Below are positions 44,760-56,779 of a DNA stretch of 64,000 nucleotides, one piece after another; positions within the stretch are counted from its first letter, which is position 1; each line of letters begins with the position of its first letter. A model generated the notes under the pieces. The model was not told the origin of the DNA and made no database searches. It was given only the letters and a program-made list of their open reading frames with translations. Made by a program: the position numbers and the translations under genes. Origin of the DNA: Delphinapterus leucas (lineage: Eukaryota; Chordata; Mammalia; Artiodactyla; Monodontidae); assembly GCF_002288925.2 (NCBI RefSeq), contig NW_022097993.1, positions 9,144,185 through 9,208,184 on the forward strand, in the 5' to 3' direction.

Positions 44760-45360
44760 GAGCTCTCAGTAATTAGGTATTTGCAATAATGACTTGCATA
44801 TGTTTTATCAAAAATGTACTATCTGAAATGAAAACCAACTAAGATATAGCCACATGTGTATCAGCAAAAATGTTAAGTTCTGTGTATATTCAGGAAAGAG
44901 GCTTTTCTGTTCTTGCAGAAGTATCTCAGCTGTTTTCCTGATAATGTCTAATCTCTTGCTAATGTTATTTTCCTGAGGGTTTAGCTTCTGTTTCTTTCTG
45001 TAGGTTACTTAGGGCCACTAATACCTAGATCCAATTTAGATAGTATCCCTACCGTATTTAACATACGATTTCTTTGTTTAGTTATGTAACAGTACATGTT
45101 TATTATTAAGCATAGAAAGTCAAGTTAATTTGCAGTCACTACTCCACAGAATAAACACACAGCAGACACAACATACTCACTAACATCATTAAGCACTAAA
45201 TAATGAGATAAATTGGGTTTTAAATGTTCTGTACAATGCAGAAATCTTTGGTGCTTTGTTACAATGAGTTTCAGAGTGTTTCAGTGATGCCTGGGGAAAT
45301 TGACCTCAGTTTTTGTATTATTATTTTTTGCCTAATTTTATTTGCAGGAATATAACAGTA
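44760..45360. other. unassigned block within the old L1
   Basis: About 600 bp between recognisable L1 ORF1-like and endonuclease-like sequence. It has a mixed, less A-rich composition (gttttcctgataatgtcta, gtttagcttctgtttcttt, ctcactaacatcattaagc). It may be an older inserted element or part of the L1 I could not align. No terminal repeats or target duplication were found. Confidence 0.4.
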
Positions 45361-46726
45361 TAAAAAATTAAAGATCCATTTAAAAGAAGAATTTTTACTC
45401 TTGATTAAAAAATAATCTTCAGGATACAGTCTGAAAATGCAGGGTAGAATAAAGATACACTGGGCAAGCAGTAGTTGAAAGAAAGCTATAACTCTTTAAA
45501 CGTCAGACAAAATAGATTTTAGGACAAAAAACATTAGTAGAGATGAAAGGGTAATTATAAGTGGAGAAATGTTTCAATTTACCAGCAAGATTTGAGAATT
45601 TTAATCTGTATACATCTGCTTAATAATGCAGTCTTTATATATGCATGAACTGAAAAGGATGAAAAGACATACACTATCAGAACTGGAAAATGTTAACACA
45701 TTCATCTGGTAACTGAAAGATGAGGCACATAAAATCAGTGAGTGTACAGAAGATCTGAATAACGTGATTAACAAGTTTAGCCTAACGGGTGAATTGCAAA
45801 ACGCTCATCTGTTCAAGGGCACTTAGAACCTTCACAAAACTAACCACATACTGTGCTGTAAAGCCAGACTCACCAAACTTTAAACGGCTGGGGTTACGTA
45901 GGACACATGCTCTGACCACAGTGGGACTACGTTAGAAATAATTAACAAAAAGATAAGACAAAAGTCATACTTCTGGAAATTTAACATTTCTAAAAAATCA
46001 TAGGTCAAATAAGAATTCATAATGAAAATTAGAAAATCCTGAGAACTGAATGGTAATGAAAATGCTGCATATCAAACTAATGTGATGAAGCTGATGTGGT
46101 TCTCAGAAGGACATACAGAGCTTTAAGTCATTATGTTAGAAAATAGAAAAGCCTCAAAGTAAAGGAACTTAAGAAATTAGACAAGCAATCTGCATTCACC
46201 TCCTAAAACTAGGCAGGAAATAATAGAGGACCAATGGAAAGAAAACAGACATACAACAGAGGGAATCAATAAAGCCCAAAATTGATTATTTGAAATAGAT
46301 AACAAAATTGACAAACTCTGGTGAGACTGAGCAAGGAGAAAAAAGTGAAAAAATAATATTAGCAATGAAAAGGGGGGGAGGGTATAACAAGATACTCTGT
46401 ATAGTTTGAATGATAAGTTAATATTCAAATATTATTCTAATGAATGTAAAACATTACATAAAGTGAACAAATTCTCAAAGTATAAATTTAACTTATAGAG
46501 AAATAGGGAGACAAAAACTAAATAGAATTTTCACTCTTAAGAAATTGAATCAGTAGTTAAAAACTCTCCCCTCCCCTGTACCTTCCCAAAAAGGCTCAAA
46601 TATTTTACTTCTAATTTCCATCAAACATTCAACAGATGAATTCATTCCAGCTTTACACAAACTATTCTAAAGTATAGAAGTAGAGGAAATATCCCCTGTT
46701 CATTTCATGTGGCTCTCCTGACTTTG

Positions 46727-46764
46727 ATTTCAAAACCTGGACGTTATTTCAAAACCTGGACGTT
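46727..46764. repeat. 19-bp tandem duplication
   Basis: atttcaaaacctggacgtt occurs twice in direct tandem with no mismatch. Confidence 0.97.
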
Positions 46765-47231
46765 ATAAGAAAACTATGGGTCAAACTAACTTGTGAACAT
46801 AGATTTTAAAACCTTAACATCTGACAAATTTATGTTGATTCAGAAATATAAGATGGTTTAACAGAAAATAAACTTCAATAATATACCATATTAACAAATT
46901 AAGGAGAAATGTAAAATCATATAAATGGTTGCAGATATAAAGGACTTGATAAACATTGCTTTGTGTTAAAATGCTTATCGAACTGAGAAGTGAAAGCAAA
47001 ACACTTTCCTAATTTGATGTATTGTCAAAAGCAGGGGAGAGAATACCTAATGATAAAACTTTGAAAGCATTCTTTTTAAGATAAGACAGAGACAAGGGTT
47101 CCTTCTATCACCACAGTTACATTTTATCAGGACAGCAAAGGAAGACAAGAAAAGATGTAAAATTTAAAAAGAAAAAATGGATCTCTTACTTTTCACAGAT
47201 GGTATAATTTTTTTGTTTGTTTTTTGTTTGT

Positions 47232-47264
47232 TGTGTGTGTGTGTGTGTGTGTCTGTGTGTGTGT
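47232..47264. repeat. (GT)n microsatellite
   Basis: A GT run with one internal CT interruption, preceded by a tttgtttgtttt stretch. Confidence 0.95.
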
Positions 47265-49085
47265 TTAGAATCCTCTAAAGAATCACTGAGTAAATTTAGC
47301 AAGATTGCTGGACACACATAGCAATGAAAACCTTCAGTCATACCTCTAAACATTAGCGACAAAGAGTTAGAAAATGGAATCAAACAAATATAACCTTTAC
47401 CGTGACATTATAAAAATTAAGTACTTAAGGATAAATTATCAAAAAATGTGCAAAAGATTCATTGGGAAAATTATAAAATCTAATCAAACAGCATTAAGCA
47501 AGACCTAAGTAAATGGAAAGAAACACCATATTTATAGGGTGGAAGATATAACATCATAAAAAATCAACTTTCCCTTTAGTGAATCTGTAAATTCAACACA
47601 ATTCTAATAAAACGTCTGACGAATTTTGGTTTGTGTTTGTGTATATTTTATTGTTATAGAACTTAACAAACCAACTGATTCTAAAATTTGTATTGAAGGG
47701 CAAAAAGTCCAAAATAGCTAAGACACCCCTGAAAAGAATAAACTTGCCTTACTGAGATAAATTGTTAAGAATAATTATAAAACTATAATAATCAAGCCAG
47801 TGAACAAAATAGGAGAGAGCCCAGAAACAGAAATAAAACATATATAAACTTGATTGATGGTAAGTTGGCATTTTATATTAATGGAGACAAATGGATTTTT
47901 AATGAAAAGGCATTGGGATAACTATGGTGAAAATAAAATTGGGCCTAAACAGAAACACATAAATAATTTCCAATTGTCGTACTGATGGAGAATATCTTTA
48001 TGTTTACAGAATAGGGAAGGCTTCCTAAAACAAGGCCCCAAATGCATTAATGGATACATTAAATAACTTCTGCTCAAAATATCCATAAGTTAACTAAAAA
48101 GACAAACCAAATTCAGAAGATACTTGCAATATATATAACTGACAAAGAATTAGAGTTCAGGACGTATAAAGAAACCACAAAAATCAACAGGAAAAAGACA
48201 AACAATCCAATAAAATGGGCCAAAAAGAAAAAAAAGGGGAAAAAAGTACAGTCATTTCACTTGAGAAAAACAGGCAGCCAGAAAATATAAGATGTTCAAC
48301 CTCACTAAGATTCAGGCAAATGGAAATTAAGACTGTAACGAGAAGTCAATTCATACCCACTAGATTGGCAAAAAATTGTAATGTGAGACCATGATGTTTT
48401 GCCTTGAGTATGGCACCAGCAGGACCCTGTGGTAGAAGGAAGTGTGAATTGAAACCAAAAATATTTGATGTTTTCCAACTGAGTTGAAGATACACCATAC
48501 CTAGGACCTATACATTCCACCCTCGTCTCTATTCCTGAAAACCACGTGCACACGGATTACCAGGAAATGTGGGCAAGAATGTTATTAGAAGCATTGCTTG
48601 TTACCAGCAAAAAGCTGGAAACAACCCAATAGTAGACTGAATCAATAAATTGTGGAATATTCGTACAAGGGACTAGTAAACTACAGGAAAACAAGTGAAT
48701 TGACAGCCATATCTGACGTGGATGAATCTCAGGAACAAAAAAGCCAAATTCAACAAGACACTCGATAATTCCATTTATATGAAGTATTGATACTAAAGTA
48801 AACAATATGCCGTTTGCGTATATATACTTGGTGACAACTTTAAAAAGCAAAGAAAGATGCAGAAAATATGGTGATGGTTACTTAGGATAGAGCGGAGAGG
48901 TCGGGAGACGGGATGAGATTGGAGACCAGCATTTAGACCTAGAAAGCGATATCAGTGCTGGGTTGCAGGTAAACAGGTGTTTGTCCAAGTGATGCATTGC
49001 TATTTTTGTACTTTCCACGTATTTTATTCTTTTTTGGTATCTACACAATATTTAATGAAAATACTTGAAAAAGACTACCTTCAAT

Positions 49086-50595
49086 AAGTGCTGTGCATCA
49101 AACTCACATTCGTAATGTGATAACTGCAGACCTTCTTCTAATCATTCCCTGTGAGACATTCACGTTACCTGAGAGCATCCCAGGGCCTATCAGAGCAGAT
49201 GTGATTCTAAATAAGTCAACCCTGGTGCAACTTCTGAACTATGTTTTCTCAGTGTAGAGCCATTTTGGCAGGGAGAAGGGATGAACAGCAGGGCAATGAC
49301 AGCGTGCAAATCATCACTGCTCTCTGCCCTCTTCAGATTGCTGTAAGAAGAGGGTTCAAATACCTGGAGGATAAAGCACAGCTCGATCACTAAGTGAATT
49401 TGCTGTCTGGGGCTGCACTTATAGACAATCTGAAATGGGATTGACTTACAGACATTCCATATCATCTTTTGTCTTAATTTAAACTATAATTCTTTTTACG
49501 TGGAAAACATCTTACTGTTTTCTGTCAATATTATGAACTACCCACCACTGTTGTTTTATTTTACAGGTTATTAAAGAGGAACTCTTGGGTTTTTTAATTT
49601 CAGTTTTATGTAGGTCCTTATGTCTCTATTTGTGTTATTTTAATTGTTTCTGTCTTCAGGGAGCTTACAATCTATAACTCTTTGCTTAAGGCATAATGGC
49701 TCACCAAGGAGCCATACTTGAGAGGCACTAAGCTATTGCTTTTTGAAGTGGCTGCTGCCTTGTAGAGATGTGCCTTCACTTAATCGTAGATCAAGGTACA
49801 AGCTTTCTTGCTTATATTCTTATATATACTTTCTTATATTCATAGTGACTTTTCCAGAGCTCACCAGGCAACTGAAGACAACTGAATATAGCAGTACCAG
49901 TCATGATACTTTCCTCTTAGTTAACTGGAAGGCACAGTTTTTAAACTAAAGATAAGATAACTGATACACTATTTTAAATTCAACTGCCTGAAAAACTTTC
50001 AGTAGTAGACGAACTTTTATGATTAATATGGAAAATAAGTCTGCTCTCCCCTACCCCCATGCTCCATTCTGTGTTTTAGTTGTATTTGTGCCAAGAAGTT
50101 TTGGCAATCTGTACATCTTTTTTTAAAAAACCTCAAAAGTAAATAACAAAACACCGACTCCATGGTTGTGTGGCTGATTTTACAGAGTATTACGGCATGG
50201 AGAGCTGTGATAAAGTTCTCCCAAAGCTTTCTACCCCTACAAGTGCATCTTTGGAATCTTTCCATAATGTGTGTGCGTGTGCGCACACGTGTGTGTGTGT
50301 GCACCCGTGTGTAATTTCTACATTGGTATTACATTAACATGCCTCAAAATTTCAAAAAAATTTTTAAAAAATGATATCTGGTGGCCCTCAGAATCCTGAA
50401 ATGGTAACTAAAACAAGCTGGGTAAAATGTTTAAAATTTTTCTAAAAGCATAAAAGTGCTAACAAGATAATGAAGAATTACCTGGCCAAACTCTAGGAGA
50501 AACTGAAAATTCAGAGGGTTAAGCTCAAAACTAAAAGCTGCTTTTGCCCAGATGGTATTTGTCTATTGAAAGAAACAGCTGTGGAACTGAGCTGT
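49086..50595. other. intergenic DNA, unrecognised
   Basis: No gene or transposon recognised, apart from the GT/GC tract at 50267-50312. Confidence 0.4.
50267..50312. repeat. GT/GC alternating tract
   Basis: atgtgtgtgcgtgtgcgca followed by cacgtgtgtgtgtgtgcac. Purines and pyrimidines alternate for nearly 40 bp, a second potential Z-DNA tract in the window. Confidence 0.92.
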
Positions 50596-52194
50596 GGTTT
50601 TGGCAGCCTCCTGAGGCAAAAGGACAGGCTTCAGAAATCAATTCCTACCCAACTGCAGAGTCTGAAAAGAGCTATCCCCTCTGAGGAAGGGTGACCCAGA
50701 AAGAAAGGAGCCCTTACTAGAACCCGCAGGCTCTGCAGAGGACACTTTCATAAAGTGTAAAGCCCCCAAGACCCTGATGAAAGCGAGTGAAATCTTTTGA
50801 GGCCTTGAATTATTCCTGCAATTATTTTTTTTTCAAATACAATGATCAGACACCCCGAAAAGAAAATACCATAAATTCGAACCAGCAAAATAAAGTAGAC
50901 GTTAGAAAGAGATTATAATGAATTCAGATATTTAGATTAACAGACATGTATTATAAGACAACTTATGGTTACAAACTAACACTATAAAAAAACAACGGGC
51001 AGAAGAAATAAAAATTATTTTAAGAAAGACACTGATTTTATAAAACCCAGATCAATCTTCTCATCCTAAAACTGTAACTAAAATGAAGAATTCAGTGGAA
51101 AGATTTCACAACTGAATAGAAATAGCTGAAAAGAAAATTAGTGTGCTAGAAGACCGGTTAGGAATAAATTATCCAGATTGCAGCATGAAGAAACAAAGAG
51201 ATGGAGAATGCATAGGACACACTAAGAAACACAGAACATAGATGGAGAAGATCTCAAATAACTCGGGCAGGAATTGATTTTTGTAGTTTGTCCCTCTAGA
51301 CCCAGGAGGCTGTGGAGGGAGGTGGGTGTGGTTATAAAAAGGCAACATGAAGGATCCTTTCGGTATTGGGACTATTCTTTACCTTTGCTAGGGTAAGGGA
51401 AACACAGACTTGTGTATGTGATACCACTATATAAAACTAAACACACACACATATGCAAACAAGTACAGGTAAAACTGGAGAGATATGAATATGATCAGAG
51501 GATTGTACAAATGTTAATTTGCTCGTTGTTATACTATAGTTTTATAAAATTTTAACATTGGGGAAAACTAGGAAAAGTGCACAGTGAGATCTCTCTGTAT
51601 TATTTCTTACAACTGCATGTGAATCTACAATTATCTCAATAAAATTTGAATAAAAAAGGAAGCACACACCTGGATACATGATCATGAAAATGCAGAATAC
51701 CTAAGGCAAACACAACAGGAGAAAGAAAAGGTAGATTACCTCCAAGAAAGAGCCCAGCAGCTTGACCACCAGCTCACTCCTTAATGCAACCAAGGATGCT
51801 AGGGGTCAGTAGAATAATATCGTCAACATTTTAAGATAGATAGACAGCTGGTGAAGTTATCCTCTGAAATGAAGGTGAAATAAAATACAGACATTTTTAG
51901 ATAAACAAAATTTGGAAGTGCTCAACACCCACAAAGCTATACTAAATCCTAAAGGATGTGTTTCATAAGAATAAAAATGACCCTGGGTGAAAGATTTGAG
52001 ACACACAAGGGAATAAAAAGCAGTCAAAATGGTAAGTGATAGTTTGTGAAACATGACAAGGTATCAGATATCCCAATGGGATATCAAGACTTAGTAACAT
52101 TAAGACTGTGTGGAATAATTAAGATAGCCTAGTGGGACAGAAGCGAGAGCCTGGAAACAGGATTAAGCAGTGCAGAGCAGTGGGAAAGCATATC
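50596..52194 (+). mobile_element. ancient L1M/HAL1-like sequence, composite
   Basis: ORF1-like text (50850-51270, with ttagtgtgctagaagaccg and gaagaaacaaagagatgga) is followed by an L1M 3' end (51270-51655, with ttgttatactatagtttta and atctcaataaaatttgaat). More ORF1-like text follows (51680-52090, with gaaatgaaggtgaaataaa and atttttagataaacaaaat). ORF1-3' end-ORF1 order without ORF2 suggests either a HAL1 element or two nested fragments. No frame is open. Confidence 0.6.
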
Positions 52195-52530
52195 TTTTAT
52201 TTTTTATTTTATTTATTTATTTATTTATTTTTGGCTGCGTTGGGTCTTTGTTGCTGCGTGCGGGCTTTCTCTAGTTGCGGTGAGCAGGGGCTACTCTTTG
52301 TTGCAGTGCGCACGCTTCTCACTGTGGTGGCTTCTCTTGTTGTGGAGCAGGGCTCTAGGTGCACGGGCTTCAGTATTTGTGGCTCGCAGGCTCTAGAGTG
52401 CAGGCTCAGTAGTTGTGGCGCACGGGCTTAGTTGCTCCGCGGCATGTGGGATCTTCCTGGATCAGCGCTCGAACCCGTCTCCCCTGCATTGGCGGCGGAT
52501 TCTTAACCACTGCGCCACCAGGGAAGTCCC
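52195..52530 (-). mobile_element. CHR SINE, long form
   Basis: Plus-strand order: ttta-repeat tail, ttggctgcgttgggtcttt, gttgcggtgagcaggggct, agtagttgtggcgcacggg, gtgggatcttcctggatca and tgcgccaccagggaagtcc. Target copies aaagcatatctttt (52185-52198) and aaagcagatgtttt (52532-52545) differ at two sites. Confidence 0.94.
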
Positions 52531-52689
52531 AAAAGCAGATGTTTTAAATAAACAGTGCAGGTAGCTGTAATAGGTATCTAGGTGGGAAAATATGCAAGTC
52601 GGTCCCTACTTACACCATTCACAGGTGGATGAGGCACAATGATAAAGTTGATGGAAATGCTTGCATAACATATTCATGGCATCTGGGAA

Positions 52690-53375
52690 GGGAAATGTTT
52701 CTCAAATGAGACACAAAGAGCACAGCCAAAATGGAAAAAATAAAAAAATAAGACTATCTTAGAATTACAAAATTTTCTCATCAAAAGGTACCATAAAAAT
52801 GACTAAAAGACAAGCCAGCGTGGAAGAAATATTTGCTGACAGGTAAAGGACTCGTCTTCATAACATACAGTGAGCTCATACAAATCAATAAAAGGGAGAA
52901 GATCCAATAGAAAATAAATGGGCGAAGTACATGGATAGGCACTTGCCCAAACAAGTCGTCCAAAAGGCCGATAAACTTTTGTAAAAAGTGCTGGGCTTCA
53001 TTTACAACCAGGGAAATGTAGGTTAAAATCATAATGAGATAACAATACTACCCCCCCAGGGCTCACCAACAGATTGGCAAGGTTTGAATTCTCAAAACCC
53101 AATAAAAGAAAAACAACTCAATTTTAAAATGGGAAGAATCTTTTAACAGACACTTCACCAAAAATATTCAGGTGACAAATAAGCACATAAAAAGGTGCTC
53201 AACATCACAGGTCATTAGATTAGTACAAATTAAGATCACAGCAAAATACAACCACACACCTGTCCAGAGAGAGAAAATTACAAAGCCTGACCACACCAAA
53301 ATGCCAGGTGTTGCTGCGCAGGTAGAAGGACTGGAGCTCTCATACACCGCTGGTAGAAATAATTTTCTGTAGCCT
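52690..53375 (+). mobile_element. ancient L1M ORF2 C-terminal fragments
   Basis: Two overlapping degraded copies of the same ORF2 segment occur in tandem. The first (52690-53065) has ggtaaaggactcgtcttca and tttacaaccagggaaatgt. The second (53095-53375) has ttttaaaatgggaagaatc and aaaaggtgctcaacatcac. No open frame remains. Confidence 0.65.
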
Positions 53376-54664
53376 TACTTGTATGTTGAGCCTGAAATTT
53401 ATCTGTCTCCTAGTTTCACTAACAAATAGATTCACGTTTTGGTTGCTTTTCTACGTTTTCCAGTAGAAGAAGGAGGAATGCTGACTTTTACAGCCATGCT
53501 CATCGGGAAACATTCCTTACATTTTTAAGTGGTTCTACTGTATGGTGTAATGCTATTATGAAACAAAACAGAAAGAATATTTCTATGCTACTTCTTACAC
53601 GATGAAAATTAATCTGATCCAATGTATTCTGTAACATAGAGAGGGAACATTACAATCAGAAAAATGAATGGTAAAGGAAAGCAAAGGAGTTATACCGTCC
53701 TAAAGTAAGATCCAGAACAATAGAGAGAAGAAAAAGCAGGCAGATGATCTCACCCAAGGCACAGGACTGTGTGAACGTTCTTCAGTGGGAAGGGTGTTTA
53801 CCCCATGGCAGACTCATGGCGGAGCTGGACGAGGTTGCCCACCTGTCTCCTGAGGGCTCGAGTCTCATTCCTGGAGACCCCTGAGGGTCTGCTTTTGTTA
53901 TGGGGTAGATCTGACATTTAATTCCTAGGCTTTGAACACAGCATGAATTCAAGAAGGCCGCAGGAGTGCCTTTCCACATTTCTACTGATAGCTATTGGAC
54001 ATTTTATGCTTGATAAAACACTAAGAAAGGCTCTCTCAGAAGCAGTTTGGTTTTCAAGAGGCTTTTTGTTTTGAGTCACTATTGCCTAGAGATGCTCAGC
54101 TCCATTCCTCCAACACAGGAAATCCTGAATTTCTTTTCCGTTTCATTATCCCAACCTATTCCCCTGCAAATGTCATCTTATATTCACTTCATTGGTTTAA
54201 CTACATTTATTTCTCGACCTTTTCTGTCTTCTGTGGAATGTCTTCAGACGTCTCTCTTCTGAAAGGTAGAAAAGAAATACGAGGGAGAAGCTGGCGTGGA
54301 GGATGATGTGGGTTGTTAGTCCAAGAGGGAAGGCAAATGGGGAGAAGCAGGAAGGAAAGACTGAATTTCATGTAAAAGTGCAGCCCAGACGGGCTGACAG
54401 AAAATGCTTTAGGATAACGTATACCCTGATTCAGACTGAAAGTTAAGTATGTCAGGACAGAAGGCAGGTGACTGAGTTAAGGGATATTTTTAAAGAATTA
54501 AATCAAACTGAAGGTGGAAATATAAACCTAAATATTGGGGTTTTATTCTTGGTTAGTCTAGGTCATTGGCAGAAACCCATGAGATGCCCTGGGTCTAACC
54601 CTGATTTTTACGTAGCTCTCTTGATATTTGTAGGTGTAGTTCTCTGAAAAATGAATATATTTCG
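53376..54664. other. intergenic DNA, unrecognised
   Basis: No repeat or gene recognised. A GC-richer patch at 53780-53930 has a 65-codon minus-strand frame without family resemblance. Confidence 0.4.
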
Positions 54665-54755
54665 GAGCCCCAGTGGACTTGGGTTCAAACACCATTTTCA
54701 CTACTATTGTCTCTTGAGCAATTCTGGGTTAAATAATGTCAAATAAAGACCTGAA
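54665..54755 (+). repeat. MIR fragment
   Basis: ggagccccagtggacttgg, gttcaaacaccattttcac and ttgagcaattctgggttaa match the forward MIR B-box and core region. Confidence 0.55.
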
Positions 54756-56568
54756 TGAATCGTAGGGGCAGCAAACACTTTCCAACCATAACAGATAAGC
54801 TAACCAGCCCATCACACAGCTACGGTCGGGGTCGGTCTCATTCTGCGCATGCGGGGATTTTGCAGGTTAATTACCCTGCCTGCATGGTGGGTTCTTATAA
54901 CGTATAACCTCCCATGAAAGGAAACGCATCAGGGCACTACAGTGTAGAGAGAATGGGTTTCTCAGATCCCTTAGATCCAGAAGAGGTGTCAGGAGAGCAC
55001 AAAAAGTTGGGTACTGGACGAACCACGAAAAAGGGAGATTTATGACGGACAGAACAACAGTACCTATCTCATGGTTTTATTAACTATTAAACGGGGAGTC
55101 TTAGGGCAGATCTTCTAGGTGCTCTTTTCCTAATCACCTTGGGGTGCATGTGAGAAAGATTCCTAGGAAGGATACACCTAGGCTCACTTTAAACATTGTG
55201 ACCTTCCGTCTCTACTGTACACAGAATAACGTTTAAAATTCTCAGGGACTAAAAAAGAAAATCTAAGTACTGTATTATTTTATTTTCATAGTGATTAAGG
55301 AAGACTTCAATCAATCCCAGTCTACTGGCTTTTAGAAATAATAAACTGACACTTTCTTTCAAGAGTCCTCACAATCTAAGTACTTTTGTGATATATTTGT
55401 TATTGCCTTGCCAAGCTTTTGATCATATTTGTCCTTGCAGCCTTTTACCCTAATGCTTCTAATTTCTTTATTATTTTGCAACTGTGATTTGTTTTATACA
55501 TAATTAAACACTTTGCATTCGCACACAGTCTGCCTCATTTCCAACGCAGAGGAAGTGGCTTGTGTACATTTTAGGAGGCTATGATCTTACAACACTCCAG
55601 GAAACAGGATCCTTGGATTCATTATTCACCAGCTGAGGACAGAGTGGAGGAAAGGCATAATTCTCTGGAATAAAAGGAAAGATGAACTCAAGGGATTGTA
55701 ACAGCGTAACTGTTGAGGACAGTTAGTTTGAGAGACAAAGACTGTTGCAATCCTCTCTGGGCATTTTAAACCCACAAATTTAGGTAATAAACTCGAAGAC
55801 TGCGGGTTGAACTATGCCATTATCTCAACGGGGGATGTTTCATGATGCTCTTTACAGCAAGTGTGAAAATCTGGTTGAAATGTACCACTTACTAAGCCCA
55901 TCGCAAGTGATGCAAAGAAGGACCCCCCAGGCAGGATGAGGCTGGAAAAGAATCCCCCAAATCAAGGAGCTGCTCCAGGCAGCAGACGTCCCTGGACCTG
56001 AAGGACATCAGGACCCCTGGTGTCAGAAGAAGGGGACAGACTGGAACCGGAGTTGTTGCAGGAGCTCAGGCTTACCTGGCAGTCTCCCTAGCACACAGCA
56101 TGTCTCACGGTGATGAATTTTGTTCAGGAAAAGGCAACCTAAGTAAGAAAATAAAATATCAAAGGTTTATAATTAGTGACGTGGTATGTACCAGTTTTCA
56201 GAGGAGTTACAGACCGCGCTTCCAAACGGGTTGTTGGTTAAGGAGTCTCAGGGCTGTGCACTTGGGTGTGACTTTCCCTGTTGTATACAAGGTGATCTGA
56301 TCACGAGCAGACACTTCCCTCCACTTAGACAGCCGTTATCTATCAATACGGATCTTTGGCAATACTCTTCAGAATAATGGGCTCAGCTATTTTTTTATGT
56401 CTCTCTATATCTGTCCTATTTTATTTTTTAGCTAAAAACTAAGCCCTTTAATTAAAAACAAACAATACAAACATTTCCCACTAAACTGTATTATTAGTGC
56501 CATTAAGTGATCTTTGCTGCTTCCAAATACAATAGATTTTTTACCTTTCTAGGAGCAAGCTGAAAGAT
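54756..56568. other. intergenic DNA, unrecognised
   Basis: No transposon or gene recognised in 1.8 kb. A GC-richer patch lies at 55915-56100. The short frames at 56100-56377 lack support. Confidence 0.4.
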
Positions 56569-56586
56569 AATAATAGCTTCACTTTA

Positions 56587-56761
56587 TTTTCTTAGAAATT
56601 GTATTGAAATATAGTTGATCTACAGTGTTGTGTTAATTTAAGGTGTACAGCAAAGTGATTCCGTTTTGTACATATATTTATCTATCTATCTCTCTATATA
56701 TTCTTTTAAAAATTCTTTTCCATTACAGGTTATTATAAGATATTGAGTATAGTTCCCTGTG
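56587..56761 (-). mobile_element. very short L1 3' insertion
   Basis: 175 bp of reverse L1 3' UTR (gaaatatagttgatctaca, ggtgtacagcaaagtgatt, gagtatagttccctgtg). The target duplication aataatagcttcacttta (56569-56586) is matched by aataatagcatcacttta (56762-56779), 17 of 18 bases. Boundaries are therefore precise. Confidence 0.93.
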
Positions 56762-56779
56762 AATAATAGCATCACTTTA

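Larger units (their letters stand above)
43628..49085 (+). mobile_element. ancient L1M element, ORF1 to 3' end, decayed
   Basis: Plus-strand old L1 text runs in order: ORF1-like (43650-44400, with taaaaactaccagagaaaa and acagtggaagccagaaaac); endonuclease and linker (45400-46350, with gttagaaataattaacaaa and aaaattgattatttgaaat); reverse transcriptase and C-terminal parts (47000-48700, with aaaagtccaaaatagctaa and gaaaacaagtgaattgaca); and a 3' end near 49080. No open frame survives. The section 44760-45360 does not fit the L1 order and is described separately. The subfamily (L1MC/L1ME type) is not resolved. Confidence 0.72.
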
